From Palaemon carinicauda (Eukaryota > Arthropoda > Malacostraca > Decapoda > Palaemonidae), in the NCBI RefSeq assembly GCF_036898095.1, contig NC_090745.1:78002130-78066129 (forward strand): a stretch of DNA of 64,000 bases. Reading direction: 5' to 3'. The notes under the pieces were generated by a model. The model made no database searches and was not told where the DNA came from. It saw only the letters and a program-made list of their open reading frames with translations. The translations under genes were made by a program, and so were the position numbers. Each line of letters opens with the position of its first letter. Position 1 is the stretch's first letter. Positions 36,945 to 47,012 of this stretch are shown here, piece after piece.

Positions 36945-37115
36945 AAATAAGCCATATATTTTGATACATTAATGTCTGGATTCTCTTAACGACCTCGGGA
37001 TCAGAGCCCCAGGCGAAATCACACAAAGACATGAGCTTGTGACCGGTTGGGAGTCGAACCCTGGTCTGGCAAACTTGTATAGACAATGACTACCACTTGG
37101 CCACGAAGAAAGATA
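36943..37115 (-). repeat. tRNA-derived SINE
   Basis: On the minus strand the head reads CGTGGCCAAGTGGTAGTCAT (A-box type TGGCCAAGTGG). About 25 bases later GGTTCGACTCC is a consensus B box. Together they form the internal RNA polymerase III promoter of a tRNA. The body then continues (GAGGTCGTTAAGAGAATCCA) past any tRNA and runs into a TA tail. The acceptor stem does not close and there is no terminator-like T run after a tRNA length, so this is a SINE and not a functional tRNA gene. Confidence 0.8.
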
Positions 37116-37232
37116 AAGTCAATGGCAATTCTTCTGTACTAACAGTATACCTGTCGAATTCAGGTGTTTTGTACTTAGAATTGATATCACCCAATCTTCA
37201 CCATCGTAGCTAATTAGTAGTTTGTTACTTGG

Positions 37233-37277
37233 CATTCGATTAATGATAAATTTTGCACGTTTATCATTAATCGAATG
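37233..37277. repeat. Perfect 18-bp hairpin
   Basis: Arm CATTCGATTAATGATAAA (37233-37250), loop TTTTGCACG, then the exact reverse complement (37260-37277). It lies about 215 bp upstream of a hammerhead-like motif, so it may belong to a PLE terminal region. Confidence 0.9.
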
Positions 37278-37490
37278 GGTGGGTGGTCATCGTTCCCTGC
37301 AGGTGACTAGTTATATTAATTATTGAGTCTTTTATATAGTTATATAGTGTAATAAGTCTTTTATATGGTTTTATGTTCCTTGATTAGTTTGATTTTAGAG
37401 CTAATTGGGCAATTCTTGGAAGTATATCTTCCTAACTAAAGGATGATTTTTATTATTTTTATTAATTTTACATAATGATAATTGCTGATA

Positions 37491-37523
37491 GGCTGAGGAT
37501 GGCAAGTTTTGTCGAAAGCTACC
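37491..37523 (+). ncRNA. Hammerhead-like motif, solitary
   Basis: The order is GG (weak stem I), CTGAGGA core, one extra T, stem II GGCAA and TTGTC around GTT, GAAA, palindromic AGCT, then A and CC. The layout is the same as at 23448 including the extra base after the first core. Stem I is only two firm pairs. No nuclease frame is left next to it, so it would be a PLE 3' terminal relic. Confidence 0.5.
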
Positions 37524-37561
37524 GAATAAAAATGATGATAGCAGCATTGACTATTTTATTT

Positions 37562-37569
37562 CTACTATA

Positions 37570-37647
<78 letters not shown>
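37562..37647. repeat. (TA)n microsatellite
   Basis: TA array with one GTAT change, directly before an R2 copy. Confidence 0.95.
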
Positions 37648-37650
<3 letters not shown>

Positions 37651-37659
37651 TGTAGACAC

Positions 37660-38234
<575 letters not shown>

Positions 38235-38291
38235 TATAAATGTACACATTATTAAATGATGGCTTGTTTCTGGGAACCAAACATATAATAT

Positions 38292-38296
<5 letters not shown>

Positions 38297-38354
<58 letters not shown>
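38297..38354. repeat. (TA)n microsatellite
   Basis: TA array directly before LTR-like repeat R3 copy B, as for copy A. Confidence 0.95.
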
Positions 38355-38356
<2 letters not shown>

Positions 38357-38756
38357 CGGCGGGCAAGTTAAATAACCTCTCGAAATCTAAACTTACCTGT
38401 TTGCTTTTACATTAAATCTGTTACATTTGGAATTATTAATACCCAAACTCTGAGACAGTTATATAACTCCCAGTCAGCAATATTTAAAACATTGAATATC
38501 CAAAGGTCTCTTAAGTACACTCAAAACTAAAGTGAGTAATTATTCTTAAGACTTTAAAACCCCTTTACAGGATACGAGTGAGGTTGTAATAAACACTGAT
38601 GATTGAAATAATCGACTCTTTACAAAAATAAATATATTCTATATAAATTACAACCCTTTGAAAGAATTTACATAAAAACAAAACAATCACTTGAAATATT
38701 AAGTCTGAATAAAACTTAGATTAAGACAAAAATGTTATGATCTGAAAATTATACAA

Positions 38757-38885
38757 TACACTCTGCAATAACACAGACCATTTATCTTCTGGCCATTTCA
38801 TCGTCGATGCGACAGTTTCAAAACGATCGAAGAACTCATCAGGAGTTCTTTGTGGGTCACACCAAAACTTTGAGATGTCACTGAA
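38757..38885 (-). pseudogene. LTR-retrotransposon Gag fragment
   Basis: Minus strand, one open frame: SDISKFWCDPQRTPDEFF, DRFETVASTMKWPEDKW and SVLLQSV. The pattern (aromatic/Phe-Glu...Trp-Pro...Trp..Leu-Leu-Gln) is that of the N-terminal Gag region of many arthropod LTR elements. Only about 43 residues remain. It lies inside repeat R3 copy B and is absent from copy A. Confidence 0.55.
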
Positions 38886-38978
38886 CAATAGTATGAGCTG
38901 CGTATGAGAGAGAGAGGTGGAGATGACTTATGTCTTAAGACTGGGATTCTCTACCTGATCTATGCAACCCTAGGGTTG

Positions 38979-38986
38979 CTTTTATA
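38979..38986 (-). promoter_or_regulatory. TATA box in R3 copy B
   Basis: The minus strand reads TATAAAAG, a consensus TATA box. Copy A has TATATAAG in the same place. A promoter role is inferred from the LTR-like context. Confidence 0.4.
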
Positions 38987-39509
38987 TGAAACTTAGCTAC
39001 ATCCAGAAGCTTCCAGGAGATCTGGAAGCGTGGGATGGTGGCCTAGCAGCGACACCAGTTTCCGACTAGATATAAATGTCAAGAGACGAATCCTGGGTTT
39101 TCAGGCAGCTCTCATGAACACTTACCCTCGCAACAGGGAGACGAACTCTCTCAGTCAGCTAGCTCTGCCCACCCTTGAACCTGAAAAAAAAAAGATAACA
39201 TTTATCACTAGGTTTTTTACGGAAATTCCAAAGCACATCACACGATAATTGCTGTTTTCCTTCAAACATGACGAAATACCTCATAAAAATATAAAAGAAA
39301 ATTACGTAAACACTTTTTCCTATCTCATATGGTCACATAACACTCAAACAGCTTATGTAAGACTTGAATGAAGAATACAATGAAATTAACAACGAAAATC
39401 TTACGTAATATACATAATAAATTTAAATCTACACAAATGAAATATATATGTAAATCATGATTAAACTATTGTATTTACTCTACACTAGACCACCTTAATA
39501 AGAATATAC

Positions 39510-39652
39510 ATTTATATACATACACATATATGTATATATATTATGTATTTATATATGTATATATATACATCATCATCATCTATTAGCGTGCCTTTTTCCC
39601 ATTCGTATGGGGTAACACGGTTGCCTATATATGTATATATATATATATATAT
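39510..39652. repeat. TA/TACA-rich flank containing a (TA)n array
   Basis: Degraded TA-type repeat with a pure TA block at about 39632-39652 that touches the left end of the DIRS element. A short CATCATCATC run is inside. Confidence 0.85.
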
Positions 39653-40030
39653 AACGGATTTTGAGCGAAGCGAAAAATCTATTTTTGGGTGAGATGGCCA
39701 TGTCGTCCTGATGGAAGTTCCTATAGGGTAGCTTCCTAGGGTATATTACAACTACGGCGATATTCCCAGAGAATTTACCTTAAGGTACCAGAATTCTAAC
39801 TCCTGGAGCGAGTATCCCTCGTGAAAGGGATATCGCGACATATCAGAGGACGTATTCTAGACACGCCACATGGCAATCTACATCCTGGACAGAGATTTCG
39901 TCTCGTAGGAGGTGATTGGCGAGATACGAATTCGGGAAAGAAAAAGGGGAGCCGCTCCCAAGGCTTCCCTATCCTCCGATTCGTATGCGTGCCTGGCGCC
40001 AATCCTGGCGCCATCTGTATTCCTTGTAGC
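39653..40030. repeat. DIRS left (3') inverted terminal repeat
   Basis: The 330 bp from about 39695 to 40028 are the reverse complement of 48070-48408 with a single difference that I can see (C at about 39877 against T in the same-strand sense). The outermost 40 bp (CGGATTTTGAGCGAAGCG onward) are specific to this end. Confidence 0.93.
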
Positions 40031-40099
40031 GTACACGAGGTGCTACAGATACTGTATGTAGGGAGGGGTCCTACAGCCCTTTCTTAGAAAGGCAAGGGC

Positions 40100-40207
40100 G
40101 GGTCCATCAGGACGACATGGCCATCTCACCCAAAAATAGATTTTTCGCTTCGCTCAAAATCCGTTTTTTGGGCTCAAGCCATGTCGTCCTGATGGAAGTG
40201 TACCAGA
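40100..40207. repeat. DIRS internal complementary region
   Basis: Two parts meet head to tail. The first (about 40102-40163) is the reverse complement of the left outer end and includes CGCTTCGCTCAAAATCCG. The second (about 40166-40205) is the reverse complement of the right outer end: TTTTGGGCTCAAGCCATGTC and CTGATGGAAG. In DIRS elements this region templates the joining of the two ends into a circle. Confidence 0.88.
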
Positions 40208-40776
40208 GCATTACTGTATCTGTGGATTCTCAGAACGTGCCGTACTCCCTGGAGGTAATTTTTTCCCGGTCGACTAGACCTAGAGACCTAAGATGTTACC
40301 GTTATACATCTTTTCAACTAACTATAAACTATGTTAGAGCTTCCTGCCCCCTACAGGGAAGAGTCCTACTAGACTCTGGAAAAGTCTCGAAGAGTACATA
40401 TACCTATGTATGAATACCAGGCAAGCTAATATAGTGGTCTCGCCCTATATTAAGTAAAGCATAGTTTGTATAGAACCACTGCGTCAATATATATTGACCA
40501 GTAATCCGCACAATACTTGTATTGGACAAAGGTTTATATCCGCATAGGAAGAAACTAATAAAACCGCCCTCGTCCCTTTATGGGACGGAGTCCTCCCATT
40601 AGGGGACTTACATAAACCAATGCAACATAGCTTGCATAACAGAACAATTCTATCAGAATTATCCCAGATAAGATACATAGAATTAAATGCTCAATTATAC
40701 CAATAAATTGACACAGGTGAAAGAGACGCAAGGTTCTCAAGAACAAGTTTATTGACAGACAATAAACAGACAGGTT

Positions 40777-40846
<70 letters not shown>

Positions 40847-41152
40847 GGATAACCCAAAACTTTAAGCATAAGTATGATAGTAAACAGAACTTGTTTATCT
40901 GAAAGAAAAACCATTAAACGCCACTTAATAAGATACCGAGGTATCAAGTCATAAAAGTCTGTATTACAAATCAATCACATTAGCGTTAGAAACGCTCGGC
41001 ACACATGTCTGTACTTATGCTAGGTTCACCATTGAAAGAAGGAACAGTCTATGTAGGCACTTGGTGCCCTCCTTTAGTTTGTAGTACAGTATGTATCTAC
41101 ACACTCACCCTGGACTTAATCGTCCCAATTAAGACCACTGTTCCTCGCAGAG
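40208..41152. other. DIRS region between complementary region and recombinase
   Basis: Noncoding 3' region of the element, with a TA array at about 40786-40841. No other feature seen. Confidence 0.5.
40786..40841. repeat. (TA)n microsatellite inside the DIRS element
   Basis: Pure TA array within the element, so it arose after or with insertion. Confidence 0.95.
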
Positions 41153-42237
41153 TTAAACAGTAGGGTTAACTACACGACCCACTGCTACCACAGATCTCTT
41201 AAGTTCCTCTACTTGCTTCGCATAGTGGCGAAAGAACACCCTGGAAGACTTCCAGCTTGTGTATGAACGGAGATGTTCAAAATCCATACAATTAAAGAAA
41301 TTTAGGGATGAGGCAACTTTCCTCGGATCGTGACCTGCGGGTGTACTGTCAGGATCCGCTCTGCGAATAAAATATGTGATTTTCGCTCTGAGTTGATTCA
41401 GAGATAAATTTGAGCCTGATGTTTCTCCCCTGAATAGTTGACCACCCTTGAAGTCTGAAGTTCTATGAAGATAGACCTTTAGGCATTCTACTGGACATAG
41501 AGATGCATCTTCTTTCAGAGGGCAGATTCTCCAGGGACCCCACCTGTTGGTGGGTAACTCATTCTTGGCGAGAAACGTAGGATCCGGAAACAGGTTCAGA
41601 TCCCCCCCATCCAGGAACTGAACACGACCTGCCTCTCTCGAGAGGGCTACGATCTCACTAACCCTGGCCCCGGACGCGAGTGCAAATAGAAAAATAACTT
41701 TTTGCGTCAAATCATTTAACGCACATTCTTCATTGCTCAACAGGGAGGCGAAATGAAGAACTTTGTCTAAAGACCATGAGATGGGCTTTGGAGGTGCTGA
41801 AGGTCTGAGCCTAGCGCAGGCTTTCGGAACTTTATTAAAGATCTCGTTACCTAGGTCGATCTGGAAGGCAAATAAAATGGGTCTCATCAAAGCAGATTTA
41901 CACACTGAAATCGTGTTAGCTGCCAACCCTTGGCCATGGAGGTGGATGAAGAAAGATAAGCAGAAGTCTGTTGAGATCTCCTGCGGATTCTTTGCCTTTA
42001 CAAAGGCCACCCATTTTCTCCAAGATGACTCATATTGCCTTCTAGTCGATTTGCACTTATATTCTTCTAGGAAGTCTATGCTGGCTTTCGAAATCCCGAA
42101 ACGCTTTCTCACCGCAAGGGCGAGAAAATCATGAGCTGCAGGGTCCGGGTTTTCTGTAATGAAGCGCAGACAGTCGACTTCTGGACTCGCTGGGTCAGAA
42201 CTGGATGTGGTAGCGGCACAAACTTCATCTGTAGTTC
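41153..42237 (-). pseudogene. DIRS tyrosine recombinase
   Basis: This part is open to its stop at 41153. The N-terminal core-binding region has FLEEYKCKSTRRQYES, SWRKWVAFVKAKNPQ and GLAANTISVCKSALMRPIL. The catalytic domain has FALASGARVSEIVAL (first Arg at about 41664), GHDPRKVASSL (His-x-x-Arg at about 41322-41333) and RVFFRHYAKQVEEL (nucleophilic Tyr at about 41224). All diagnostic catalytic residues survive. The enzyme would join the circular cDNA into the genome. Upstream it is fused to RNase H across a frameshifted segment that ends near 42237, so the recombinase could be made only from an altered frame. Confidence 0.9.
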
Positions 42238-44000
42238 CAACGCCAAGGGGAACCACATACTGTTCGGCCACTTGTGGGCCACTATTGCCGCTACCCCCTT
42301 GAAGGATCTCAGTTTGTTGAGGACCCTCAACAGAAGGTTGTGAGGAGGGAACAGATAAATCCTGGACCATCTGTTCTAGTCGAGGGACATCGCGTCCACT
42401 GCTTCCGCTAAGGGGTCCTCGTACGGGGACACGTACAGGGGCAACTTCTTGTTGTCTTTCGTCGCAAAGAGGTCTATCTGCAGTTCTGGGACTTGATTCA
42501 GAATGAAGGAGAATGATCCTGCGTCTAAGGACCATTCCGACTATCGGTGTGAACCTGGATAGAGCGTCCGCTGTCACATTGCGGACTCCTTGAAGGTGAA
42601 CTGCCGACAGGTACCACTTCTTCTTTTCCGCCAATCGGAAAATGGCTAACATCACTTGGTTGAGAGGTGGTGACCTCGACCCTTGTCGATTCAAGCATCT
42701 CACAACCACCTCGCTGTCCATCACCAATCTTATGTGGATCGAGTGACGCGGGGAGACTTTCTTTAAGGTAAGGAGCACTGCCATAGCTTCTAGAAAGTTT
42801 ATATGAAAGGTCCTGAATAGCTTGGACCAAGTCCCCTGGACTTTTTTCCGATGAGAGTGACCTCCCCATCCCTCCTTTGAGGCGTCTGAGTGAATCGTCA
42901 TCGACGGGGGAGGTGGCTGAAGAAGAACCGACTTCTTTAGATGTCTGGCTTGGGACCAAGGCCTGAGAAGAGTACGTAGCGGAGGCGGCACTGGTCTTCT
43001 CAGATCTCTTCGCGCGTTTGATGCATACCTTCTCCAAACTCCGGTTGCATCCTTTAGCTGTGCTCTACGCACTGGGTCTGTCACTGAAGCAAACTGGAGA
43101 GAGCCTAGTACCCTCTCCTGCTCGCGTCTTGATATCCTTTCGGAATCTAGAAGTCTCTTGACAGAGCCCGCTATCTCCTTCCTTTTCTTCGTCGGGATGG
43201 AGAAACTGTGTGACAAAAGGTCCCAGTGGATTCCCAGCCACTGGAACCTTTGGGATGGAGAAAGTCGAGACTTTTTTCTGTTGATCTTGAAGCCTAGGTA
43301 CTCTAGGAACTGGATCACCTGACTGGAAGCTTGCAAGCATTCGGTCCAGGTAGGCTACTACCTGAATTCCCTTTAGGCGTAATTGTTTGAGAGCTGCGCT
43401 CGCAAGCTTCATGAAAATCCTTGGGGCTATGTTTAGCCCGAATGGCATGGCTCTGAAGGCGTATAGTCTCCGTTGTAGCCTGAACCCTAGGTAGGGGGAG
43501 AGTCGACGGCTGATTGGAATGTGCCAATAGGCGTCTGACAAGTCTATAGAGACTGAGTATGCCCTCTTGGGCAGTAAGGTCCTTATGTGTTGCAGTGTTA
43601 GCATCTTGAATTTGCAATTCACTATGAACTTGTTGAGTGGCGACAAGTCCAGAATGACTCTGAGCTTTTCCGAGTCTTTCTTGGGAACACAAAACAGCCT
43701 CCCTTGGAATTTGATGGACTTCACCTTTCGGATCACCTTTTTCTCCAACAGTTCTTGAACGTACTCCTCCAGAACGGGGGTGGAGTGTTGGAAAAACCGA
43801 AGGCACGGGGGTGGAGTGCTGTACCAGCTCCAGCCCAGTCCATTCTTGAGTAGGCTTTGGGCCCAGGGATCGAAGGTCCAGCGATCCCAAAATTTCATCA
43901 GTCTCCCTCCTACCGGTATCGTTTCACTTGGACTGCCGTCCTGAGGTCTTGCCTCCCTGACCACGACCACCTCTGAATCCCCTTCCCCTTGAGGGGCGCC
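42238..44000 (-). pseudogene. DIRS reverse transcriptase and RNase H
   Basis: RT blocks are VIRKVKSIKFQGRLF, KLRVILDLSPLNKFIVN, YSVSIDLSDAYWHIPI (catalytic Asp) and RAMPFGLNIAP. Then YLD at 43344-43352 is followed by Arg instead of the second Asp. Several expected residues are gone and the frame shifts, so the active site is lost. The new frame from 43336 continues FLEYLGFKINRKKSRL, QRFQWLGIHWDLLS, then RNase H: MTIHSDASKEGWGGH, HINFLEAMAVLLTL, IRLVMDSEVVV and VTADALSRF, with all acidic residues present. A second shift at about 42539 leads into SEWSLDAGSFSFILNQ and DLFATKDNKKLPLYVS, then a TAG at 42376-42378. The true frame runs on to MWFPLALEL and shifts back at about 42237. A 727-codon frame spanning this block is therefore partly out-of-frame. 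Confidence 0.9.
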
Positions 44001-45949
44001 TAGACGAGCCTCTGGCTGCTCCTCTAGGTTTTGCACGAAAGGAAGAAGACTGTCCTTCGAACATTGGGGTGAATGTGGATGACTGACCTGGCACAGCCTG
44101 GGGTACCCACTGAAAAGTAGTCGGGGTTTGTGCCACCATCTGGGGCACTGGAGGCAATGGCAATTGCAGTTGCTGTTGCTGTCTAAAAGGCTTGGCTGAC
44201 CGAGACGGTAGCCTAGTCCTCATATTCTTCCTCTTTGGTTGAGGACCCTCATCCGGGGAAGATTTTCTTTTGATAGCCAGGCCCCACTTCTGGAGAAGGT
44301 TTCTATTCTCCACGGCGGCCTTATCAACAACCTCTTTGACCACATCGGTAGGGAAAAGGTCTTTTCCCCAAATGTTGGAGGAGATTAACTTCCTTGGCTC
44401 GTGTCTCACCGAGGCCCCGGTGAACACGAACTCCCTGCAAGCTCTCCTTGCCCTGACGAAGCTATAAAGGTCCTTCGTCACTGTGGCTAGGTGAGACTTA
44501 GCCACTACCATGAACATTTCATGGACCTTGGGGTCACTTGCCATCGTCTCAAGAGTAGTCTGATGAGACATTGAGGCAGCCAGTCTTTCTTTTGTCTCGA
44601 ACTCTCTTCGTAAAAGAGAGTCGGACAGCTTGGGGAGGTCCTCGCCGAATTGCCGTCCGGCAATATCAGCCTCCAACTTTCCCACTGAGAATGTCAGATG
44701 GACATCCTTCCAGTCTTTGTGGTCCATAGGCAGGGCCAGCGACAAGGGTTTACACTCCTCCAGGGAGGGGCAAGGCTTGCCGGCCTCGACTGCCTTTAGG
44801 ACAGCCGCAAACCCTTTCTGTAAAAAGGGGAAGGCTCTAGCAGGAGAGGACACAAAAGAAGGGAGCTTCTTGTTCAATGCAGCTACCTTCGAGTTAGAGA
44901 AGCCCCTCTCTTTCATCGAGGATGAAAGTAGGGCTTGAGCCTTAGCGTGGTCCATAATTATGACCTCCTTCGGCTCTTGTCTCCTCCCTTGAAGCTGGTT
45001 CTTTTCTCAGCCGGACATAGCAGTCCGGATATGATGCCTTGCTGGGCCAAAATTCCACCTCCTCTAGTGGAACTGAACCCAGCTTATCCGAGATGACGAT
45101 CTTTCCAGTCGTCATTGGCATGTGCTCAGCATACCTCCAGGGGTTAGCATCTGAGCATACGGGAAGGTCTTTCACATTGAGCCCTTTCCGGGGTCCACGT
45201 GATTCTGCCAGAGACTGCATACGCAGTTCCATAGCAGCCGCCTTCTCCTCATTCTCCTTCTGCATTTTTTGGATCATTCCAACAATCGAAGAGAGGGCCT
45301 GTCCCAGTTCTACTGGGAGACCGGCCGATGTTGAGGGGATAGGATCCGGAATCTGAACCGGAATAGCCGACACCTCGTCGACCTCATCCTCTACGACATC
45401 CGGGGTTTGAACTTCATCCTGACCTTCTGCCAGGAGGTCTTGTTCCAAACGTTCGTCCAGGTCAGACATCCTGTCATCTAACTGGATGTCTTGCATCGCA
45501 ACTGCGACTTCCACGTCCACCTGGACTTGATCTTGAGGTATCTCCTCTTAAGGCTGGGGAATCACTGCATCAGCTGATGCTTGGGGAAAAAGATACGCCC
45601 TCATCTTCTCACTTGGAAGATAAGGGCCAGAGGTGTTCTTCTTGAAGCCCCTTACCCAAGTACGAAGCTTTTCCCTTGCTATATCCCTTGATTCCGCCGT
45701 TCTAGGGGAATCAAAAGCCTCAGTAATCAGGTTAGTGCATACAGTACATACCTGAGGGTCCCAATACTGGAGATCATCCTTGGAGACAGCGCATGCTGCA
45801 TGTCTCCTACAACACTCATGTCCGCAGAGGTTCTTGCTGCGGACATTGCAGAAAACATTTCCGCACTTCGGAGGGTCCTCCTGTAAAGAGAAGAAATTTC
45901 CATGAGTATCAAGTGAACTATGTATCACTGGATATGCATAGTATAGCAT
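43924..45949 (-). pseudogene. DIRS Gag-like protein
   Basis: The N-terminal part (45949-45551) is Cys/His-rich: CGNVFCNVRSKNLCGHECC, RRHAACAVS and VCTVCTNL, likely zinc-binding. A TAA at 45548-45550 interrupts the frame, which continues acidic (DEVQTPDVVEDEVDEV) and then helical (SIVGMIQKMQKENEEKAAA). Near 44960 a one-base shift leads into HAKAQALLSSSMKERGF, FVSSPARAFPFLQKGF and KELEFETKER-type helical residues. The end is basic and Arg/Gly-rich (SRRPSRGRGFRGGRGQGG), like RNA-binding Gag tails. DIRS Gag proteins are poorly conserved; the order and location support the call. An acceptor-like CTCTTTACAG ends at 45881, so the first codons shown may be intronic. Confidence 0.7.
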
Positions 45950-46279
45950 AACAATTCATAAAGGAAAGACACACACTTGTGTTTCCCTCACAACCCATTG
46001 TTGCAGCCTTCCAGATAATAAAATAAAAAATGGTTTATCTCTTCTAGAGTAACCAATGCAAGGTTTCCAGAGGAAACAGGTGGAGCTCACACCTAAGCAA
46101 TGATTTTAAAATCCTGGATAATAGACAGGGAAGAACTCAGCTTCCTATCTGAGGGCAACAGCAAAGGGGCGTGCAAGAAAACACAATAGTGTTAGAAGAC
46201 ACAGTGCTGTACCAAAACCCTTACTATAGTTTTCCTCTTACTGTATATGCTATACAGAAGAATACTAGTACAGTATAGG

Positions 46280-46950
46280 GGGATGTGTGCCGGCCTGCCT
46301 TTGCCGGCCGGCACACACCACAACTAGCTTTAAAGTATACTACTTAACAGCTATAGGGCGGCAGCACTCTGGTTCAAATGCCTGTGCCGGTCGGCAGCAA
46401 CTGCCGGCCGGTAACAGCCAGTGTTGTCCGGCAATGGCTGCCGGCCAGCAACTACACAAGGTAGTACCCAGCTGCCGGCCACACTCTTGGTGACCGGCAG
46501 ACAAGGGCTGACATAAGCCGGCCGGCAAAGGTACAAGACCGATGCCAGCCGGCAGCAAAAGAACCAGAGGACTACACCTGCCCGGCTGCCGGCCTCATAG
46601 GCCGGCAGCCGGGACAGGTACAGCACTTAGAAGAAAAATAGAATGGATGCCGGGATAAGAGTGTACACAACCTCCAAGCCCGGCAACCGAAAGAGTGCAT
46701 ATAAGGAAGGGGAGAAACTAATTCAGGCTTCCTTGACCCATGCCGTCCGGCTCTGCCAGCAGGCATGGATGAGGGACCAAGAGAGGTCCGGGCAGCACTC
46801 GAAAACATAAGACCCTTGCCGGCCAGCAGCTCTGCCGGCCGGCAAGGGGCTGAGTCAATTCCACATCCTAACCTATACTAGGTCCAGAAGTAGAACGACG
46901 TACAGTACAGTAAGACCCCTGCCGGCCAGCTCTGCCGGCCGGCAAGGGGC
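46280..46950. repeat. GCCGGC-rich palindromic repeat cluster
   Basis: The 12-bp palindrome TGCCGGCCGGCA and one-off variants occur well over ten times, including a TGCCGGCC...GGCCGGCA hairpin near 46592-46613. The rest of the window is AT-rich, so the composition change is abrupt. Confidence 0.85.
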
Positions 46951-47012
46951 TGAGTCAATTCCACATCCTAACCTATACTAGGTCCAGATGTAGAACGACG
47001 TACAGTACAGTA
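46809..47012. repeat. Tandem duplication of about 100 bp
   Basis: Units 46809-46911 and 46912-47012 are almost identical (differences: a 3-bp indel in CCAGCAGCTCTG and a few substitutions). Each carries one GCCGGCCAGC and one TGCCGGCCGGCA plus GTACAGTACAGTA. Confidence 0.9.

Larger units (their letters stand above)
38365..39505 (-). repeat. LTR-like dispersed repeat R3, copy B
   Basis: It matches copy A (3430-4775) in two blocks. The segment between the blocks, about 38757-38970, differs from copy A and includes a gag-like fragment. The minus strand has a TATAAAAG box at 38979-38986. The most economical reading is an LTR with leader, read on the minus strand and rearranged. The integrase and RT that would prove an LTR element are absent. 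Confidence 0.55.

Noticed and set aside
37020..37110. A functional tRNA gene
   Set aside because: Good A and B boxes, but the acceptor stem does not close and the sequence continues into a SINE body and TA tail.
39796..40014. A 72-codon frame present almost identically at both ends of the DIRS element (also 48090-48308)
   Set aside because: It is the inverted terminal repeat read from each side; no start context or domain, and the single residue difference is the single base difference.
42525..43037. 170-codon minus-strand frame overlapping RNase H
   Set aside because: Shadow of the RNase H frame, Ser-rich by composition only.
43315..43890. 191-codon minus-strand frame overlapping the RT
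   Set aside because: It is a shifted frame of the RT coding sequence; the RT motifs are all in the other frame.
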